Origin: Pseudooceanicola nanhaiensis DSM 18065
GTDB lineage: Bacteria; Pseudomonadota; Alphaproteobacteria; Rhodobacterales; Rhodobacteraceae
Length of the DNA stretch: 64,000 bases
Direction: 5' to 3'
NCBI RefSeq assembly: GCF_000688295.1
Contig: NZ_JHZF01000015.1
Span: 124,001-188,000 of the forward strand
The notes beneath the pieces are model-generated. The model saw nothing but the letters and a program-made list of their open reading frames with translations, was not told the DNA's origin and made no database searches. Positions 52,450-62,202 of the stretch are shown one piece after another. Numbering within the stretch: the first letter of the stretch is position 1; the number at the start of each line of letters is the position of its first letter. A program made the translations under genes and the position numbers.

Positions 52450-53040
52450 ATGCCCTGCCGCCCTCTCCGCCTGTCCTTCCTCTCTGTCGCCGCATGGGCC
52501 GTGGCCTGCGGCGCCAGCGTGGTGCGGGCAGACGGGTATTTCGCCCAGGCCGACATCTCGGTCGATACCTTCACCGGCGTCTTCAGCATGCAGCGCGGTC
52601 CGCTGACCTTCGGCACGGTCTATTCCGATTACGAGGGCGGGGAGGATCTGAACGTCACCGCCGCCTATGCCTTCCCGCTGGGCGATCCGGCGATGCCGGT
52701 GACGCTGCGCGTCGGGCCCGCGCTGCAATACGAAGGGCTCGAGGAGCTGAAGGTCGGGCTGCGCGTGGTGGCCGAGCATTACCGGCCCACGGATTTCGGG
52801 AGCCTCTTCCTGCTGGGCGAGGTCTCGAGCATCGACAAGGCGTATTTCGGCCTCGTGGCCTTCGGGCTGAGCGGACCCGACGTGGTGATCGAGCTTACGC
52901 ACCAGGGCGACGACGACGATTACCGCGAAACCGCCGTGGCCGTCGCCAAGCCGGTTCCGGGCACGGATTTCTCGGTCCGGGCCGGCTACAAGTTCCGCGC
53001 GGAAGAGGTCTTTCTGGGCGTCTCCTGGAACACCTTCTGA
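52450..53040 (+). CDS. Putative outer-membrane beta-barrel-like protein of the glucan locus
   Basis: A 196-residue protein with a signal peptide (LSFLSVAAWAVACGASVVRA). The mature part alternates short polar and hydrophobic beta strands and ends in an aromatic residue (SWNTF), as many outer-membrane barrels do. I cannot place it in a family. It starts 19 bases after the synthase stop on the same strand, so it is probably in the same operon. An export pore or periplasmic guide for the polymer would fit (inference). Confidence 0.6.
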   Translation: MPCRPLRLSFLSVAAWAVACGASVVRADGYFAQADISVDTFTGVFSMQRGPLTFGTVYSDYEGGEDLNVTAAYAFPLGDPAMPVTLRVGPALQYEGLEELKVGLRVVAEHYRPTDFGSLFLLGEVSSIDKAYFGLVAFGLSGPDVVIELTHQGDDDDYRETAVAVAKPVPGTDFSVRAGYKFRAEEVFLGVSWNTF

Positions 53041-53243
53041 GCCTGCGCCGTCAGGCCGCGCGGTCGTCGACGTTCCGCGCCTGACTCACCTCGGCGATGG
53101 TGAGCGGATCGTCGAGCCCGAGTTTGCCGAAGCGCAAAGACAGCGGCCGCAGGGATGCGCATGACTACCGGAGTTCCGCGCCCATGGTGCGGAGCAGGGC
53201 GCGGCCGACGTGCCGGTGTCAATGCAGAAAAGGACATGACGTC

Positions 53244-53414
53244 ATGCTGAACAATATCGGATTGCCGGGTCTGGCGATCATCCTCGTCGTAGTGATCGTG
53301 CTGTTCGGGCGCGGCAAGATTTCCTCGATCATGGGCGAGGTGGGACAGGGATTGACCGCCTTCCGGCGAGGACTCAAGCAGGATCCGGAGACGGACGAGA
53401 CCACCGCCGCCTGA
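53244..53414 (+). CDS. tatA: Twin-arginine translocase subunit TatA/TatE
   Basis: A 56-residue Tat protein. A short N-terminal membrane helix (GLPGLAIILVVVIVLFG) is followed by the amphipathic helix ISSIMGEVGQGLTAFRRGL and an acidic tail. The start MLNNIG has AAAAGGA upstream. No tatB or tatC is adjacent, so this is a standalone copy. It lies just before the nos operon, whose NosZ carries a Tat signal. Pseudomonas stutzeri likewise has a tatE in its nos cluster. A good terminator behind it shows it can be transcribed separately from nosR. Confidence 0.9.
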   Translation: MLNNIGLPGLAIILVVVIVLFGRGKISSIMGEVGQGLTAFRRGLKQDPETDETTAA

Positions 53415-53445
53415 TCCGCGGCCGAGAGAAAGACAGAAAGAGAGC

Positions 53446-53468
53446 GCGGGGCCCATGGCCCCGCTTTT
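53446..53468 (+). terminator. Rho-independent terminator of tatA
   Basis: A perfect eight-base-pair stem GCGGGGCC/GGCCCCGC with loop CAT, followed by TTTT. It lies 31 bases after the tatA stop and ahead of the nosR promoter region. Confidence 0.8.
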
Positions 53469-53500
53469 CGTTTCGCCGCGCCTGCAATTCGCCGGGAACG

Positions 53501-53514
53501 TTGCTCAATCGCAA
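53501..53514. promoter_or_regulatory. FNR/NNR-type site upstream of nosR
   Basis: TTGCTCAATCGCAA fits the TTG-N8-CAA frame of FNR/NNR sites, with TTGC/GCAA arms, and ends 68 bases ahead of the chosen nosR start. Denitrification genes are usually activated from such sites under low oxygen or NO. Confidence 0.5.
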
Positions 53515-53582
53515 ACTCCGCATCGGGCCCCGCCTCTAAGCAAGGTCCGAAGATGTTCGGGCTGATGTGGGGCGAAGAAACG

Positions 53583-55763
53583 ATGCGAAGCGCGATACGC
53601 CGGATTGCTTGGGCGCTGTCCGTCCTGCTGAGCTTTGCTGCTCAGGCCTGCGCGGCTCCCATGGTGGATCAATTCCTCGAGGCTGTAGAGCCTCAGGACC
53701 TTGTGCCCGGAGCCGAGGCCTTCGGCACGCCGCGCGAAGACGGGCTCGTGCCGGTCATCAAGGGCGGGGACAGGATCGGCTGGGTCTTCCTGACCTCTGA
53801 TTTCGTGCCCACGACCGGGTATTCGGGCAAACCGATCCACATACTCGTTGGCCTCTCGCCGGAGGCGCATCTGACCGGCGCGAAGCTGATCAAGCATTCT
53901 GAGCCGATCGTTCTGGTCGGCATTCCCGAAAGCGAGATCCGGGCAGTCATCGACCATTATACCGGGTTCGATCTGCGCTCCGTGGCCGGCCCGCGGGATA
54001 CCGGTGACCTGGAAATCGTCTCGGGGGCCACGGTCACGATCATGGTGATCGACGACTCGATCCTGCGGGCCGGGGTCAAGGCTGCCCGCGCATTGGGGCT
54101 GGAGGGTTTCGCTGCCCCTTCCGCATCCGGACCGGGAAAAGAGATCGCCCCCGATGCCGGTCAGGTCACCGACTGGGAAACGCTGGCCGGCAATGGTGCC
54201 ATTCGCCGCCTCATGCTGGACGTCGGCACGATCAATGCGGATTTCGCCGCGCTCGGCGATCCGCGGACAGAGAAGAACGCGGAGGCATCAGCACCCGACC
54301 AGGCCTATCTCGATGTCCGGACGGCGCTCGTCAGCCATCCGGCCATCGGGCGGTCGCTGCTCGGCGAGGCGGGCTGGGACAATCTGGCCGCACGGTTGGA
54401 GCCGGGTGACCACGCCATCGCCGTCCTCGGCGCGGGGGAATGGTCCTTCAAGGGCTCGGGCTACGTGCGCGGCGGCATTTTCGACCGTTTCCAGCTGATC
54501 CAGGGCGAGATGTCCTATCGGTTTCGCGATCGCGGGCATCAGCGCATCGGACAGATCGCGGCCGAGGGCGCCCCGGATTTCGGAGAAATGGACCTGTTCA
54601 TCATCCCCGAGCAGGCCGGCTTCGATCCGGCGAAGCCCTTCCGGCTGCAATTCCTCGTCAGCCGTGCGGTCGGTCCGATCGAGAAGGTCTTCCTGACCTA
54701 TGATCTGGGATACGAGTTGCCGGCCCCTTATGTGCGCGAGGTTCCCTCTGAACCCGTTGCACAGGCGGAACCGGCCGCGGCTGACACGGACGCCCGCGAC
54801 GCGCTCTGGCAACGGATCTGGGACACCAAGCGGCTCCAGGTGATCGTTCTTGCCGCCGCGCTGGCGCTTTTGTCGGGCATCTTCTTCTTCCAGGCTTTCG
54901 CCACACGGAACCCGCGGACCTTCGCGATCCTGCGCAACGCCTACCTCGTGTTCACGCTCGTCTTCGTCGGCTGGATCGCCAATGCGCAGCTGTCGGTCGT
55001 GAACATCCTTGCCGTGGTCAACGCGCTCTTCAGCGACTTCCAGTGGAACACCTTCCTGATGGACCCGCTGATCTTCATCCTCTGGTTCGCCGTGGCCGCA
55101 GCCCTGCTGTTCTGGGGAAGAGGCGCCTATTGCGGCTGGCTGTGCCCGTTCGGCGCGCTCCAGGAGTTGTCGAACAAGATCGCGCGCCGGTTCCGGGTGC
55201 CGCAGGTGACGCTGCCCTGGGGGCTGCACGAGCGACTCTGGGCGGTCAAATACATCATCTTTCTCGGACTTTTCGGCCTGTCTCTCTATTCGCTCGAACT
55301 GGCCGAGCGCTTCGCCGAGGTCGAGCCGTTCAAGACCGCGATCATCCTGAAGTTCGCGCGGCCTCTGCCCTACGTGCTGATCGCATTGGCCTTCCTGCTG
55401 CCGGGGCTTTTCATCGAGCGGTTCTATTGCCGCTATGTCTGCCCCCTCGGCGGCGGCCTCGCCATCCCCGCGCGGCTGCACATGTTCCGCTGGCTCAAAC
55501 GCTACAAGGAATGCGGCAACCCGTGCCAGCTCTGCGCGACGGACTGCCCGGTCGATGCGATCCACCCGACAGGCGAGATCAACCCGAACGAGTGCATCTC
55601 CTGCCTGAATTGCCAGGTGCTCTACCAGGATCACGCGCGCTGTCCGGTCGTCATCAAGACGGACAAGCGGCGCGCCAAGGACGCGGCATCGGCGGCTGCG
55701 CTCGCCGCCCATGCCGAACGACCGAACCTCGGTCATCCCAACCAACTTTCCAGTGCCAAATGA
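53583..55763 (+). CDS. nosR: NosR, regulator and electron donor for nitrous oxide reduction
   Basis: A 726-residue membrane flavoprotein needed for NosZ expression and activity. A signal peptide ([20 protein letters not shown]) supports the start at 53583; an earlier ATG at 53553 is possible. The periplasmic FMN domain has the flavinylation motif SGATVTIMV. Several membrane helices follow from about residue 420. The cytoplasmic part has CGWLCPFGA and CRYVCPLGG motifs and two 4Fe-4S sites in [12 protein letters not shown] and CISCLNCQ. It is the first gene of the nosRZDFYLX block. Confidence 0.95.
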   Translation: MRSAIRRIAWALSVLLSFAAQACAAPMVDQFLEAVEPQDLVPGAEAFGTPREDGLVPVIKGGDRIGWVFLTSDFVPTTGYSGKPIHILVGLSPEAHLTGAKLIKHSEPIVLVGIPESEIRAVIDHYTGFDLRSVAGPRDTGDLEIVSGATVTIMVIDDSILRAGVKAARALGLEGFAAPSASGPGKEIAPDAGQVTDWETLAGNGAIRRLMLDVGTINADFAALGDPRTEKNAEASAPDQAYLDVRTALVSHPAIGRSLLGEAGWDNLAARLEPGDHAIAVLGAGEWSFKGSGYVRGGIFDRFQLIQGEMSYRFRDRGHQRIGQIAAEGAPDFGEMDLFIIPEQAGFDPAKPFRLQFLVSRAVGPIEKVFLTYDLGYELPAPYVREVPSEPVAQAEPAAADTDARDALWQRIWDTKRLQVIVLAAALALLSGIFFFQAFATRNPRTFAILRNAYLVFTLVFVGWIANAQLSVVNILAVVNALFSDFQWNTFLMDPLIFILWFAVAAALLFWGRGAYCGWLCPFGALQELSNKIARRFRVPQVTLPWGLHERLWAVKYIIFLGLFGLSLYSLELAERFAEVEPFKTAIILKFARPLPYVLIALAFLLPGLFIERFYCRYVCPLGGGLAIPARLHMFRWLKRYKECGNPCQLCATDCPVDAIHPTGEINPNECISCLNCQVLYQDHARCPVVIKTDKRRAKDAASAAALAAHAERPNLGHPNQLSSAK

Positions 55764-55776
55764 AGGAGGAAAGACA

Positions 55777-57675
55777 ATGAGCGAAGAAACCAAGGGTGTG
55801 TCCCGCAGAGGGCTGTTCAAGGGAACCGCCGGTGTCGCGGCGCTCGCGACCGTTGCCGGGACAAGTGGGCTGGGCCTGCTTGCCTCGACCCGCAGGGCAG
55901 CGGCCGCGACGGCCTCGACCGAGGTCGCACCGGGCGAGCTGGACAGCTACTACGGCTTCTGGTCCTCGGGCCAGTCGGGCGAGGTGCGCATCATCGGCGT
56001 GCCGTCCATGCGTGAACTGATGCGCATCCCGGTGTTCAACCGCTGCTCGGCCACCGGCTGGGGGTCCACCAACGAAAGCCTGAAGATCCTGACCGAGGGG
56101 CTGCTGCCCGAGACGAAGGAGTTCCTCGCCAAGCGGGGGCGCGTCACCTACGACAACGGCGACCTGCACCACCCGCACATGTCCTTCACCGAGGGCACCT
56201 ATGACGGGCGCTTCCTGTTCGTCAACGACAAGGCCAACACCCGCGTCGCGCGCATCCGCTGCGACATCATGAAGACCGACAAGATCATCGAGATCCCGAA
56301 CACGTCGGACATCCATGGTCTGCGGCCGCAGAAGTACCCGCGCACCGGCTACGTTTTCGCCAATGGTGAACACCGCGTCCCGCTGCCGAACGACGGCATC
56401 GTGCTGGACGAACCCGAGAAATACGTCTCGATCTTCACCGCCATCGACGGCGACACCATGGAGATCGCCTGGCAGGTGATCGTCAACGGCAACCTCGACA
56501 ATTGCGATGCGGATTACGACGGTCTCTATGCCTTCTCGACCTGCTACAACTCCGAGAACGGGGTGACGCTGGCGGACATGACCGCGAACGAGCAGGACTG
56601 GGTCGTCATCTTCGACATCAAGGCGATCGAGGCGGGCATCACGGCCGGGGATTACACCGAATACAACGGCGTGAAGGTCCTCGACGGTCGGAAAGCCGGG
56701 AAATACACCCAGTATATCCCCGTCTCGAACAGCCCGCACGGCTGCAACATGGCCCCCGACAAGCGCCACCTGTGCATCAACGGCAAGCTGTCGCCCACGG
56801 TGACCGTGATCGACGTGACCAGGCTGCCCGAGGTCTTCGGCGGGGCGGAACCGCGCTCGGCCGTGGTGGCGGAGCCGCAACTGGGCCTCGGCCCGCTTCA
56901 CACCGCCTATGACGGCAAGGGCAACGCGTTCACGACGCTCTTCCTCGACAGCCAGATGGTGAAGTGGAACATCGAGGACGCCATCAAGGCCTTCAACGGC
57001 GAAGACGTGGACCCGATCATCGAGAAGATCGACGTGCATTACCAGCCGGGCCACAACCACACCACGATGGGCGAGACGCTTGAGGCGGATGGGCAGTTCC
57101 TGATCTCGCTGAACAAGTTCTCGAAGGACCGTTTCCTGAACGTGGGTCCGCTGAAACCCGAGAACGACCAGGTGATCGACATCTCGGGCGAGAAGATGGC
57201 GCTTGTCCACGATGGCCCGACCTTCGCCGAGCCGCATGACTGCATCCTCGTGCGGGCCGACAAGGTGAACCCGGTGTCGATCTATGACCGTGGTGACAGC
57301 CTGTGGGAAGAGGCGCGGCTTCAGGCCGAGAAGGACGGCGTGGAACTGGAATACGGTGCCGATGTCATCCGTGACGGCAACAAGGTGCGGGTCTACATGC
57401 ACTCGGTCGCGCCGGCGTTCAGCCTCGATCAGTTCGAGGTGACGCAGGGCGACGAGGTGACGGTCTACGTCACCAACATGGACGAGGTCGACGACCTGAC
57501 CCATGGCTTCACCCTGGGCAATCACGGCATCGCCTTCGAGGTCGGTCCGCAGGCCACCGCATCGGTGACCTTCACCGCCGATCGTCCGGGCGTGCACTGG
57601 TATTACTGCCAGTGGTTCTGCCACGCGCTCCACATGGAGATGCGCGGCCGCATGCTCGTGAAACCGGTCGCGTAA
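55777..57675 (+). CDS. nosZ: Nitrous oxide reductase
   Basis: A 632-residue periplasmic copper enzyme that reduces N2O to N2. The twin-Arg signal [16 protein letters not shown] makes it clade I. The beta-propeller carries the histidines of the CuZ cluster, for example in [12 protein letters not shown] and [12 protein letters not shown]. The C-terminal cupredoxin domain has the CuA ligands in [12 protein letters not shown]. An excellent ribosome site (AAGGAGGA) precedes the ATG. It sits 13 bases after nosR. Copper delivery and cluster assembly are provided by the nosDFYL genes downstream. Confidence 0.98.
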   Translation: MSEETKGVSRRGLFKGTAGVAALATVAGTSGLGLLASTRRAAAATASTEVAPGELDSYYGFWSSGQSGEVRIIGVPSMRELMRIPVFNRCSATGWGSTNESLKILTEGLLPETKEFLAKRGRVTYDNGDLHHPHMSFTEGTYDGRFLFVNDKANTRVARIRCDIMKTDKIIEIPNTSDIHGLRPQKYPRTGYVFANGEHRVPLPNDGIVLDEPEKYVSIFTAIDGDTMEIAWQVIVNGNLDNCDADYDGLYAFSTCYNSENGVTLADMTANEQDWVVIFDIKAIEAGITAGDYTEYNGVKVLDGRKAGKYTQYIPVSNSPHGCNMAPDKRHLCINGKLSPTVTVIDVTRLPEVFGGAEPRSAVVAEPQLGLGPLHTAYDGKGNAFTTLFLDSQMVKWNIEDAIKAFNGEDVDPIIEKIDVHYQPGHNHTTMGETLEADGQFLISLNKFSKDRFLNVGPLKPENDQVIDISGEKMALVHDGPTFAEPHDCILVRADKVNPVSIYDRGDSLWEEARLQAEKDGVELEYGADVIRDGNKVRVYMHSVAPAFSLDQFEVTQGDEVTVYVTNMDEVDDLTHGFTLGNHGIAFEVGPQATASVTFTADRPGVHWYYCQWFCHALHMEMRGRMLVKPVA

Positions 57676-57692
57676 GGGGAGGGGACCGGATC

Positions 57693-58946
57693 ATGCGCTC
57701 TCTGGTTTTCGTGCTGGCCCTTTGCCTCGCTCCGCTTGCGTCCCTTGCGGAGACGGTCGAGGTGCGGCCGGGACCGGGGGCGCTGGTGCGGGCTCTCGCG
57801 ACCGCCCGGCCCGGCGATACATTGGTGCTTGGGGAAGGCACCTTTGCCGGGCCGGTGAGGATCAAGACACCTGTCACGCTGACGGGACCTCTTGCCCGGA
57901 TCGAAGGTCCGGGCGAGGGCTCCGTCATCACGGTCGACACCGGCGGCGTGACGATCACCGCACTCACCATTTCGGGCGCGGGTGCCCGCCTCAGCGATCT
58001 CGACAGCGGTATTCGCCTGACGAAGGCGGCCCGGGGCACGATCATCGACGGGGTGACGCTGGAGGGGAACCTGATCGGGGTCGACGTCCATGGGGCCCGT
58101 GACGTCACCATCCGGAACAGCCGGATCGAGGGGCGCAACGACCTGCGTGTCGCGGAACGCGGGCCGGGCATCTACGTCTGGAACGCACCGGGTCTGACGG
58201 TCGAGGACAACCAGATCTCGAAAGGCCGGGACGGCGTGTTCATCACGACGTCGAATGACGCGGTCTACCGGCGCAACCGCTTCAGCGATCTGCGGTTCGC
58301 GTTCCACTCCATGTACGCCAACCGGATCGAGGTCACGGACAATGTCAGCCGCGGCAACGACATGGGCTTTGCCTTCATGTATTCGACGCGGCTGATCGTG
58401 GAACGGAACCTGTCGGACGGCGACGCCGACCACGGCTTTTTCATGAACTTCGCCAACCGGGCCGAAATGCGTCGGAACGAGGTGCGCAACGGCGGCGAGA
58501 AATGCCTGTTCATCTACAATTCCAACCACAACCGGTTCGAGGGCAACCGCTTCGAAGGCTGCGGGATCGGTGTCCACTTTACCGCAGGCAGCCAGGGCAA
58601 TGTGCTGGCCGGAAACGCCTTCATCGGCAACAGGACGCAGGTGAAATACGTCGGCACCACCTGGATGGAATGGTCGGCCGACGGCATCGGCAACCACTGG
58701 TCCGATCACGTCGCCTTTGACGTGAACGGCGATGGCATCGCCGACAGTCCCTATCGGCCCAATGACAGCATCGACCGGCTTGTCTGGTCGCAGCCGGCGG
58801 CACGGTTGCTGATGGGGGCGCCGGCCATGCAACTCATCCGCTGGTCGCAATCACGGTTTCCGGGGCTCCTGCCCGGAGGCGTGACCGACACCCATCCGCT
58901 GACGTCGCCGACCGGAACCGGACTGCCGCAAGGAGATCCCTCATGA
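57693..58946 (+). CDS. nosD: NosD, periplasmic copper-cluster maturation protein
   Basis: A 417-residue exported protein with a signal peptide (SLVFVLALCLAPLASLA) and a right-handed parallel beta-helix made of repeated units such as GIYVWNAPGLTVEDNQISKG and AFHSMYANRIEVTDNVSRGN. NosD works with the NosFY ABC transporter to build the CuZ site of NosZ. GGGGAGGGG precedes the start. Its stop overlaps the nosF start (ATGA). Confidence 0.95.
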   Translation: MRSLVFVLALCLAPLASLAETVEVRPGPGALVRALATARPGDTLVLGEGTFAGPVRIKTPVTLTGPLARIEGPGEGSVITVDTGGVTITALTISGAGARLSDLDSGIRLTKAARGTIIDGVTLEGNLIGVDVHGARDVTIRNSRIEGRNDLRVAERGPGIYVWNAPGLTVEDNQISKGRDGVFITTSNDAVYRRNRFSDLRFAFHSMYANRIEVTDNVSRGNDMGFAFMYSTRLIVERNLSDGDADHGFFMNFANRAEMRRNEVRNGGEKCLFIYNSNHNRFEGNRFEGCGIGVHFTAGSQGNVLAGNAFIGNRTQVKYVGTTWMEWSADGIGNHWSDHVAFDVNGDGIADSPYRPNDSIDRLVWSQPAARLLMGAPAMQLIRWSQSRFPGLLPGGVTDTHPLTSPTGTGLPQGDPS

Positions 58947-59851
58947 CCGAAACCCTCGCCATCAAAGCTCTCTGTCTGTCTTTCGGCGGGCAGAAGGTGC
59001 TCGACGATGTTTCGCTGTCCGTCCAGCCCGGCGAACGGTTGGCCCTGCTCGGCCATAACGGGGCTGGCAAGTCGACGTTGTTCAAGACGGTCCTCGGCTT
59101 CCTGCGACCCTGCTCCGGAACCGTTGCCGTTGCCGGGCACGCGCCGGGCTCCGACCTGGCCAGGGAGGCCGTGAACTACCTGCCCGAGGTCGTCTCGTTC
59201 CAGCGGAACCTGTCGGGCCGCGAGGTGCTGAGCTATTTCTCGGGCCTGCGGGGAACACCGAAAGCCGAGGTTTCGGACCTGCTGGCGCGTGTCGGCCTTC
59301 TGGAGGCCGCCGATCGGGCGGTCGGGGCCTATTCCAAGGGGATGCGGCAGCGTCTCGGACTGGCGCAGGCCCTGATCGGCACTCCCCGGCTTCTTCTGCT
59401 CGACGAACCGACCAGCGGTCTCGACCCGGTGTCGCGGCACGAGTTCTACGAGGTGATCGCCGATGCGGCGGCCCGGGGATCTGCCGTGCTGCTCTCGTCG
59501 CACGGGCTGGAGGAAGTGCAGGACAAGACGGACCGCATCGCGATCCTCGCCCGCGGACGGCTGACGGCAGAGGGCACACTGGCCGAGCTGGCCCACAAGG
59601 CGGGTTTGCCGACCACGATCCGCATATCGGCCAGGCCGGGGGCGGCAGACGCGCTGCATGGCGAATTCGGCGGGCGGCGGATCAACGGATGCAGGCTGGC
59701 CCTCGATTGCGCACAGGGCGCGAAGGTGGATCTGCTCGCGCGCCTCGGGCGGCATCAGGACAAGCTTCGCGACATTGACATCGCGCCTCCCGGTCTCACC
59801 GACATCTACCGGCATTTTTCCCGAACGGGCCCGACGGAGGACCAGACATGA
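58943..59851 (+). CDS. nosF: NosF, ABC transporter ATPase for NosZ maturation
   Basis: A 302-residue ATP-binding subunit. Walker A is GHNGAGKST, the signature is YSKGMRQRLG, and Walker B is LLLLDEPTSGLD, with the switch His in LLSSHGLEE. It pairs with NosY to form the transporter that supports CuZ assembly, probably by moving a sulfur species (established for the family). ATGA overlaps join it to nosD and nosY. Confidence 0.96.
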   Translation: MTETLAIKALCLSFGGQKVLDDVSLSVQPGERLALLGHNGAGKSTLFKTVLGFLRPCSGTVAVAGHAPGSDLAREAVNYLPEVVSFQRNLSGREVLSYFSGLRGTPKAEVSDLLARVGLLEAADRAVGAYSKGMRQRLGLAQALIGTPRLLLLDEPTSGLDPVSRHEFYEVIADAAARGSAVLLSSHGLEEVQDKTDRIAILARGRLTAEGTLAELAHKAGLPTTIRISARPGAADALHGEFGGRRINGCRLALDCAQGAKVDLLARLGRHQDKLRDIDIAPPGLTDIYRHFSRTGPTEDQT

Positions 59852-60675
59852 GCACGCGCATCGGCACCGTTTTCGGACAGGAGTTGCGGCAGGCGCGCCG
59901 CAATCTCTGGGTCATTCTGGCGACCGCAGTGCTTGGTCTGTTCGCCCTGGCGCTGGCGCTCTTCGGGGCCGGGCAGGGAAGTGGCCTGAAGGTCGACGTG
60001 TTGACCCTGACGGCGGTCAGCCTCGCCACCCTCTCGGTCTACCTGATCCCGCTGATCGCCTTGCTCATGTCCTATGACTCGATTTCCGGTGAGGTCGAGC
60101 GGGGGTCCCTTGCCCTGACATTTGCCACACCGGTCCGTCGGTGGGAGGTCTTCGTCGGGAAGTTCCTGGCCCAGACCGTTGCAGTCTGCGTGGCCATCCT
60201 GATCGCCTTCGGCACGGTCGGATGTGTCATCGCCCTGCTTTCCGAGACCGGTCAGGACGGAATCTTCGCCTGGCTCCGCCTGATGCTTACCGCAGGCGGG
60301 CTCGGGGCGATCTTCGTGGGGATCGGGCTGATGGTGTCGGCGCTGACCTGTCGCACCGCGCGGGCTGCTGCGGCCGCTGTGGGGGTCTGGCTGCTGCTGG
60401 TCGTCCTTTATGACGTCGCGCTTCTGGGGGCCATCATGGCGGCGGGTGAAGGCATCTTCGCCACCCACGTCTTCCCATGGCTTGTCATCGCGAACCCCGC
60501 CGATGCGTTCCGCCTCTACAACCTCGCCATGATCGACGCCGCGCCCGTCGCGGGGATCGACGGTCTGGCCCAAACCCTTCCCTTCCCGCCGGTGGCCGCG
60601 CTGGCTGCCCTCGGGATTTGGCTGGTGGCAACCATCGCCATCGGCTCCGCCCGCACCAGGAGGATTGTCCCATGA
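59848..60675 (+). CDS. nosY: NosY, ABC transporter permease for NosZ maturation
   Basis: A 275-residue inner-membrane protein with six hydrophobic helices, beginning RIGTVFGQELRQARRNLWVI and containing SYDSISGEVERGSLALTFA, both typical of NosY. It is the membrane partner of NosF. The stop overlaps the nosL start. Confidence 0.95.
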   Translation: MSTRIGTVFGQELRQARRNLWVILATAVLGLFALALALFGAGQGSGLKVDVLTLTAVSLATLSVYLIPLIALLMSYDSISGEVERGSLALTFATPVRRWEVFVGKFLAQTVAVCVAILIAFGTVGCVIALLSETGQDGIFAWLRLMLTAGGLGAIFVGIGLMVSALTCRTARAAAAAVGVWLLLVVLYDVALLGAIMAAGEGIFATHVFPWLVIANPADAFRLYNLAMIDAAPVAGIDGLAQTLPFPPVAALAALGIWLVATIAIGSARTRRIVP

Positions 60676-61205
60676 AGAAAGTCGTGGTCGCCCTTGCCCT
60701 GTCTCTCGCCTTGACCGCCTGCAAGGAAGATGTGGCGAGCGTCGTTGTCCCCGTCGAGATGACGGACGATGCGCTCGGCCATTATTGCCAGATGTTCGTC
60801 GCGGATCATCCCGGCCCCAAGGCGCAGGTCCACCTGAAAGGTAAGGCCGAGCCGCTCTGGTTCAGCCAGGTGTCCGATGCCGTCGCCTACATGCATGACC
60901 CGGAGCGGGAGATGGAGATCACCGCGGTCTTCGTCTCCGACATGAGCCATGCGGAAAGCTGGAGCATGCCGGGCATCGCCAACTGGCAGGCCGCCGAAAC
61001 CGCCTTTCTTGTCATCGAGAGCGATCAGCTCGGCGGAATGGGGGTGCCGGAAGCTCTCCCCTTCAGCCGCCGGGAGGACGCGACCGCCTTCGTGGCGGAC
61101 CGGGGTGGACGCATCGTCCAATGGGGCGGTGTGCCGGAGAGTTATGTGCGTCCCGCGGAAATCGGCATGAGCGGGCATGCCGGCGACGGGGAGCTGATGC
61201 AATGA
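60672..61205 (+). CDS. nosL: NosL, copper chaperone lipoprotein
   Basis: A 177-residue lipoprotein with a lipobox ending at Cys17 (ALTAC). The copper-binding residues are in GHYCQMFVADH, which holds the conserved Cys and Met. NosL delivers Cu(I) to NosZ in the periplasm (established for the family). A tail with ESYVRPAEIGM is typical. It overlaps nosY before it and nosX after it. Confidence 0.95.
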   Translation: MKKVVVALALSLALTACKEDVASVVVPVEMTDDALGHYCQMFVADHPGPKAQVHLKGKAEPLWFSQVSDAVAYMHDPEREMEITAVFVSDMSHAESWSMPGIANWQAAETAFLVIESDQLGGMGVPEALPFSRREDATAFVADRGGRIVQWGGVPESYVRPAEIGMSGHAGDGELMQ

Positions 61206-62119
61206 CCCGGCTCTCGAGACGTCGTTTCATTGCGATGTCGGCGGCGACCATCGCGGCCGGCCGTGCATCCGCGGCGGGCAGGGAAACCGCCTACTGGCGG
61301 GGGCAAGCCCTTGGCGCGCGCGTCCAGATCGCCCTCTGCGGGATTTCGCAGGCCGAGGCGGCCCCCCTGTTCGATGGCCTTGAACTGGAGCTCCTGCGTA
61401 TCGAGAGCCTGTTCTCGCTCTACCGGACGGACAGCGCCCTCGCTCGGCTGAACCGGGATCAGATACTGCGCAACCCCGATCCCGCCATGCTCCATCTCCT
61501 GTCCGAGGCCCGGGCGGTCTTCACGGCGACAGAGGGCGCCTTCGATCCGACGGTCCAGCCGCTGTTTGACCTGCATGCTCGTGCATTTGCCGAAGGTCGC
61601 CGTGCCGGGGCGGACGAAGTGCAGCAGGTGCGTCGCGGGGTCGGATTCGACCATGTCTCGCTGTCCCCGCAGGCCATCAGGTTTCACAGGGCTGGCATGG
61701 CTCTGACACTGAACGGGATTGCGCAGGGCTATGCCACGGATCGTCTTGCCACTCTTCTGAAGAGTGCCGGTCTTCGGGACATCCTGGTGAACGCAGGCGA
61801 AATCCGTGCCCTCGGGGACGGGCAGGGGCAGGGATGGACCGTATCGGTTCCCGGCGGCCGGGCCCTCACCCTGAAGGACCAGGCGATTGCCACGTCGGAT
61901 GTTTCGGGCACCCTGGTCGATCCCGTCGCCGGTATCGGGCACATCTTTGATCCCCGAGGTGACGCGCCCCCCCCGTCCGGGCCGGTCTCGATCTGCCATG
62001 ACAGTGCGGCGATAGCGGATGCCGCATCGACTGCCGCCGTTCTCATGTCGTCACCGGAACGCGACCTGCTTCGGCCGCTCGGGGCGAAAATTGTCGGTTC
62101 GGCCGGCATTCGGTCCTGA
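61202..62119 (+). CDS. nosX: NosX, FAD:protein FMN transferase (ApbE family)
   Basis: A 305-residue exported enzyme with a twin-Arg-like signal ([16 protein letters not shown]). It transfers FMN to the Thr of the periplasmic domain of NosR. ApbE hallmarks are present: [27 protein letters not shown] and [16 protein letters not shown], and the metal-binding [12 protein letters not shown] near the C-terminus. The last gene of the nos block, it matches the alphaproteobacterial nosX. Confidence 0.94.
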   Translation: MTRLSRRRFIAMSAATIAAGRASAAGRETAYWRGQALGARVQIALCGISQAEAAPLFDGLELELLRIESLFSLYRTDSALARLNRDQILRNPDPAMLHLLSEARAVFTATEGAFDPTVQPLFDLHARAFAEGRRAGADEVQQVRRGVGFDHVSLSPQAIRFHRAGMALTLNGIAQGYATDRLATLLKSAGLRDILVNAGEIRALGDGQGQGWTVSVPGGRALTLKDQAIATSDVSGTLVDPVAGIGHIFDPRGDAPPPSGPVSICHDSAAIADAASTAAVLMSSPERDLLRPLGAKIVGSAGIRS

Positions 62120-62122
62120 AGT

Positions 62123-62136
62123 TTGTCCTTGCGCAA
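62123..62136. promoter_or_regulatory. FNR/NNR-type site upstream of nirK
   Basis: TTGTCCTTGCGCAA fits TTG-N8-CAA. A second, perfect 12-base dyad (CCTTGCGCAAGG, 62127-62138) overlaps it, so the exact centre is uncertain. It lies 66 bases ahead of the nirK start in an 83-base gap. Confidence 0.5.
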
Positions 62137-62202
62137 GGTTCGGAATCGGAAGGGCCGGTAGCGTCTTCTCAAACAGCATTCCTACCTGAAAGGAGATTGA
62201 AG

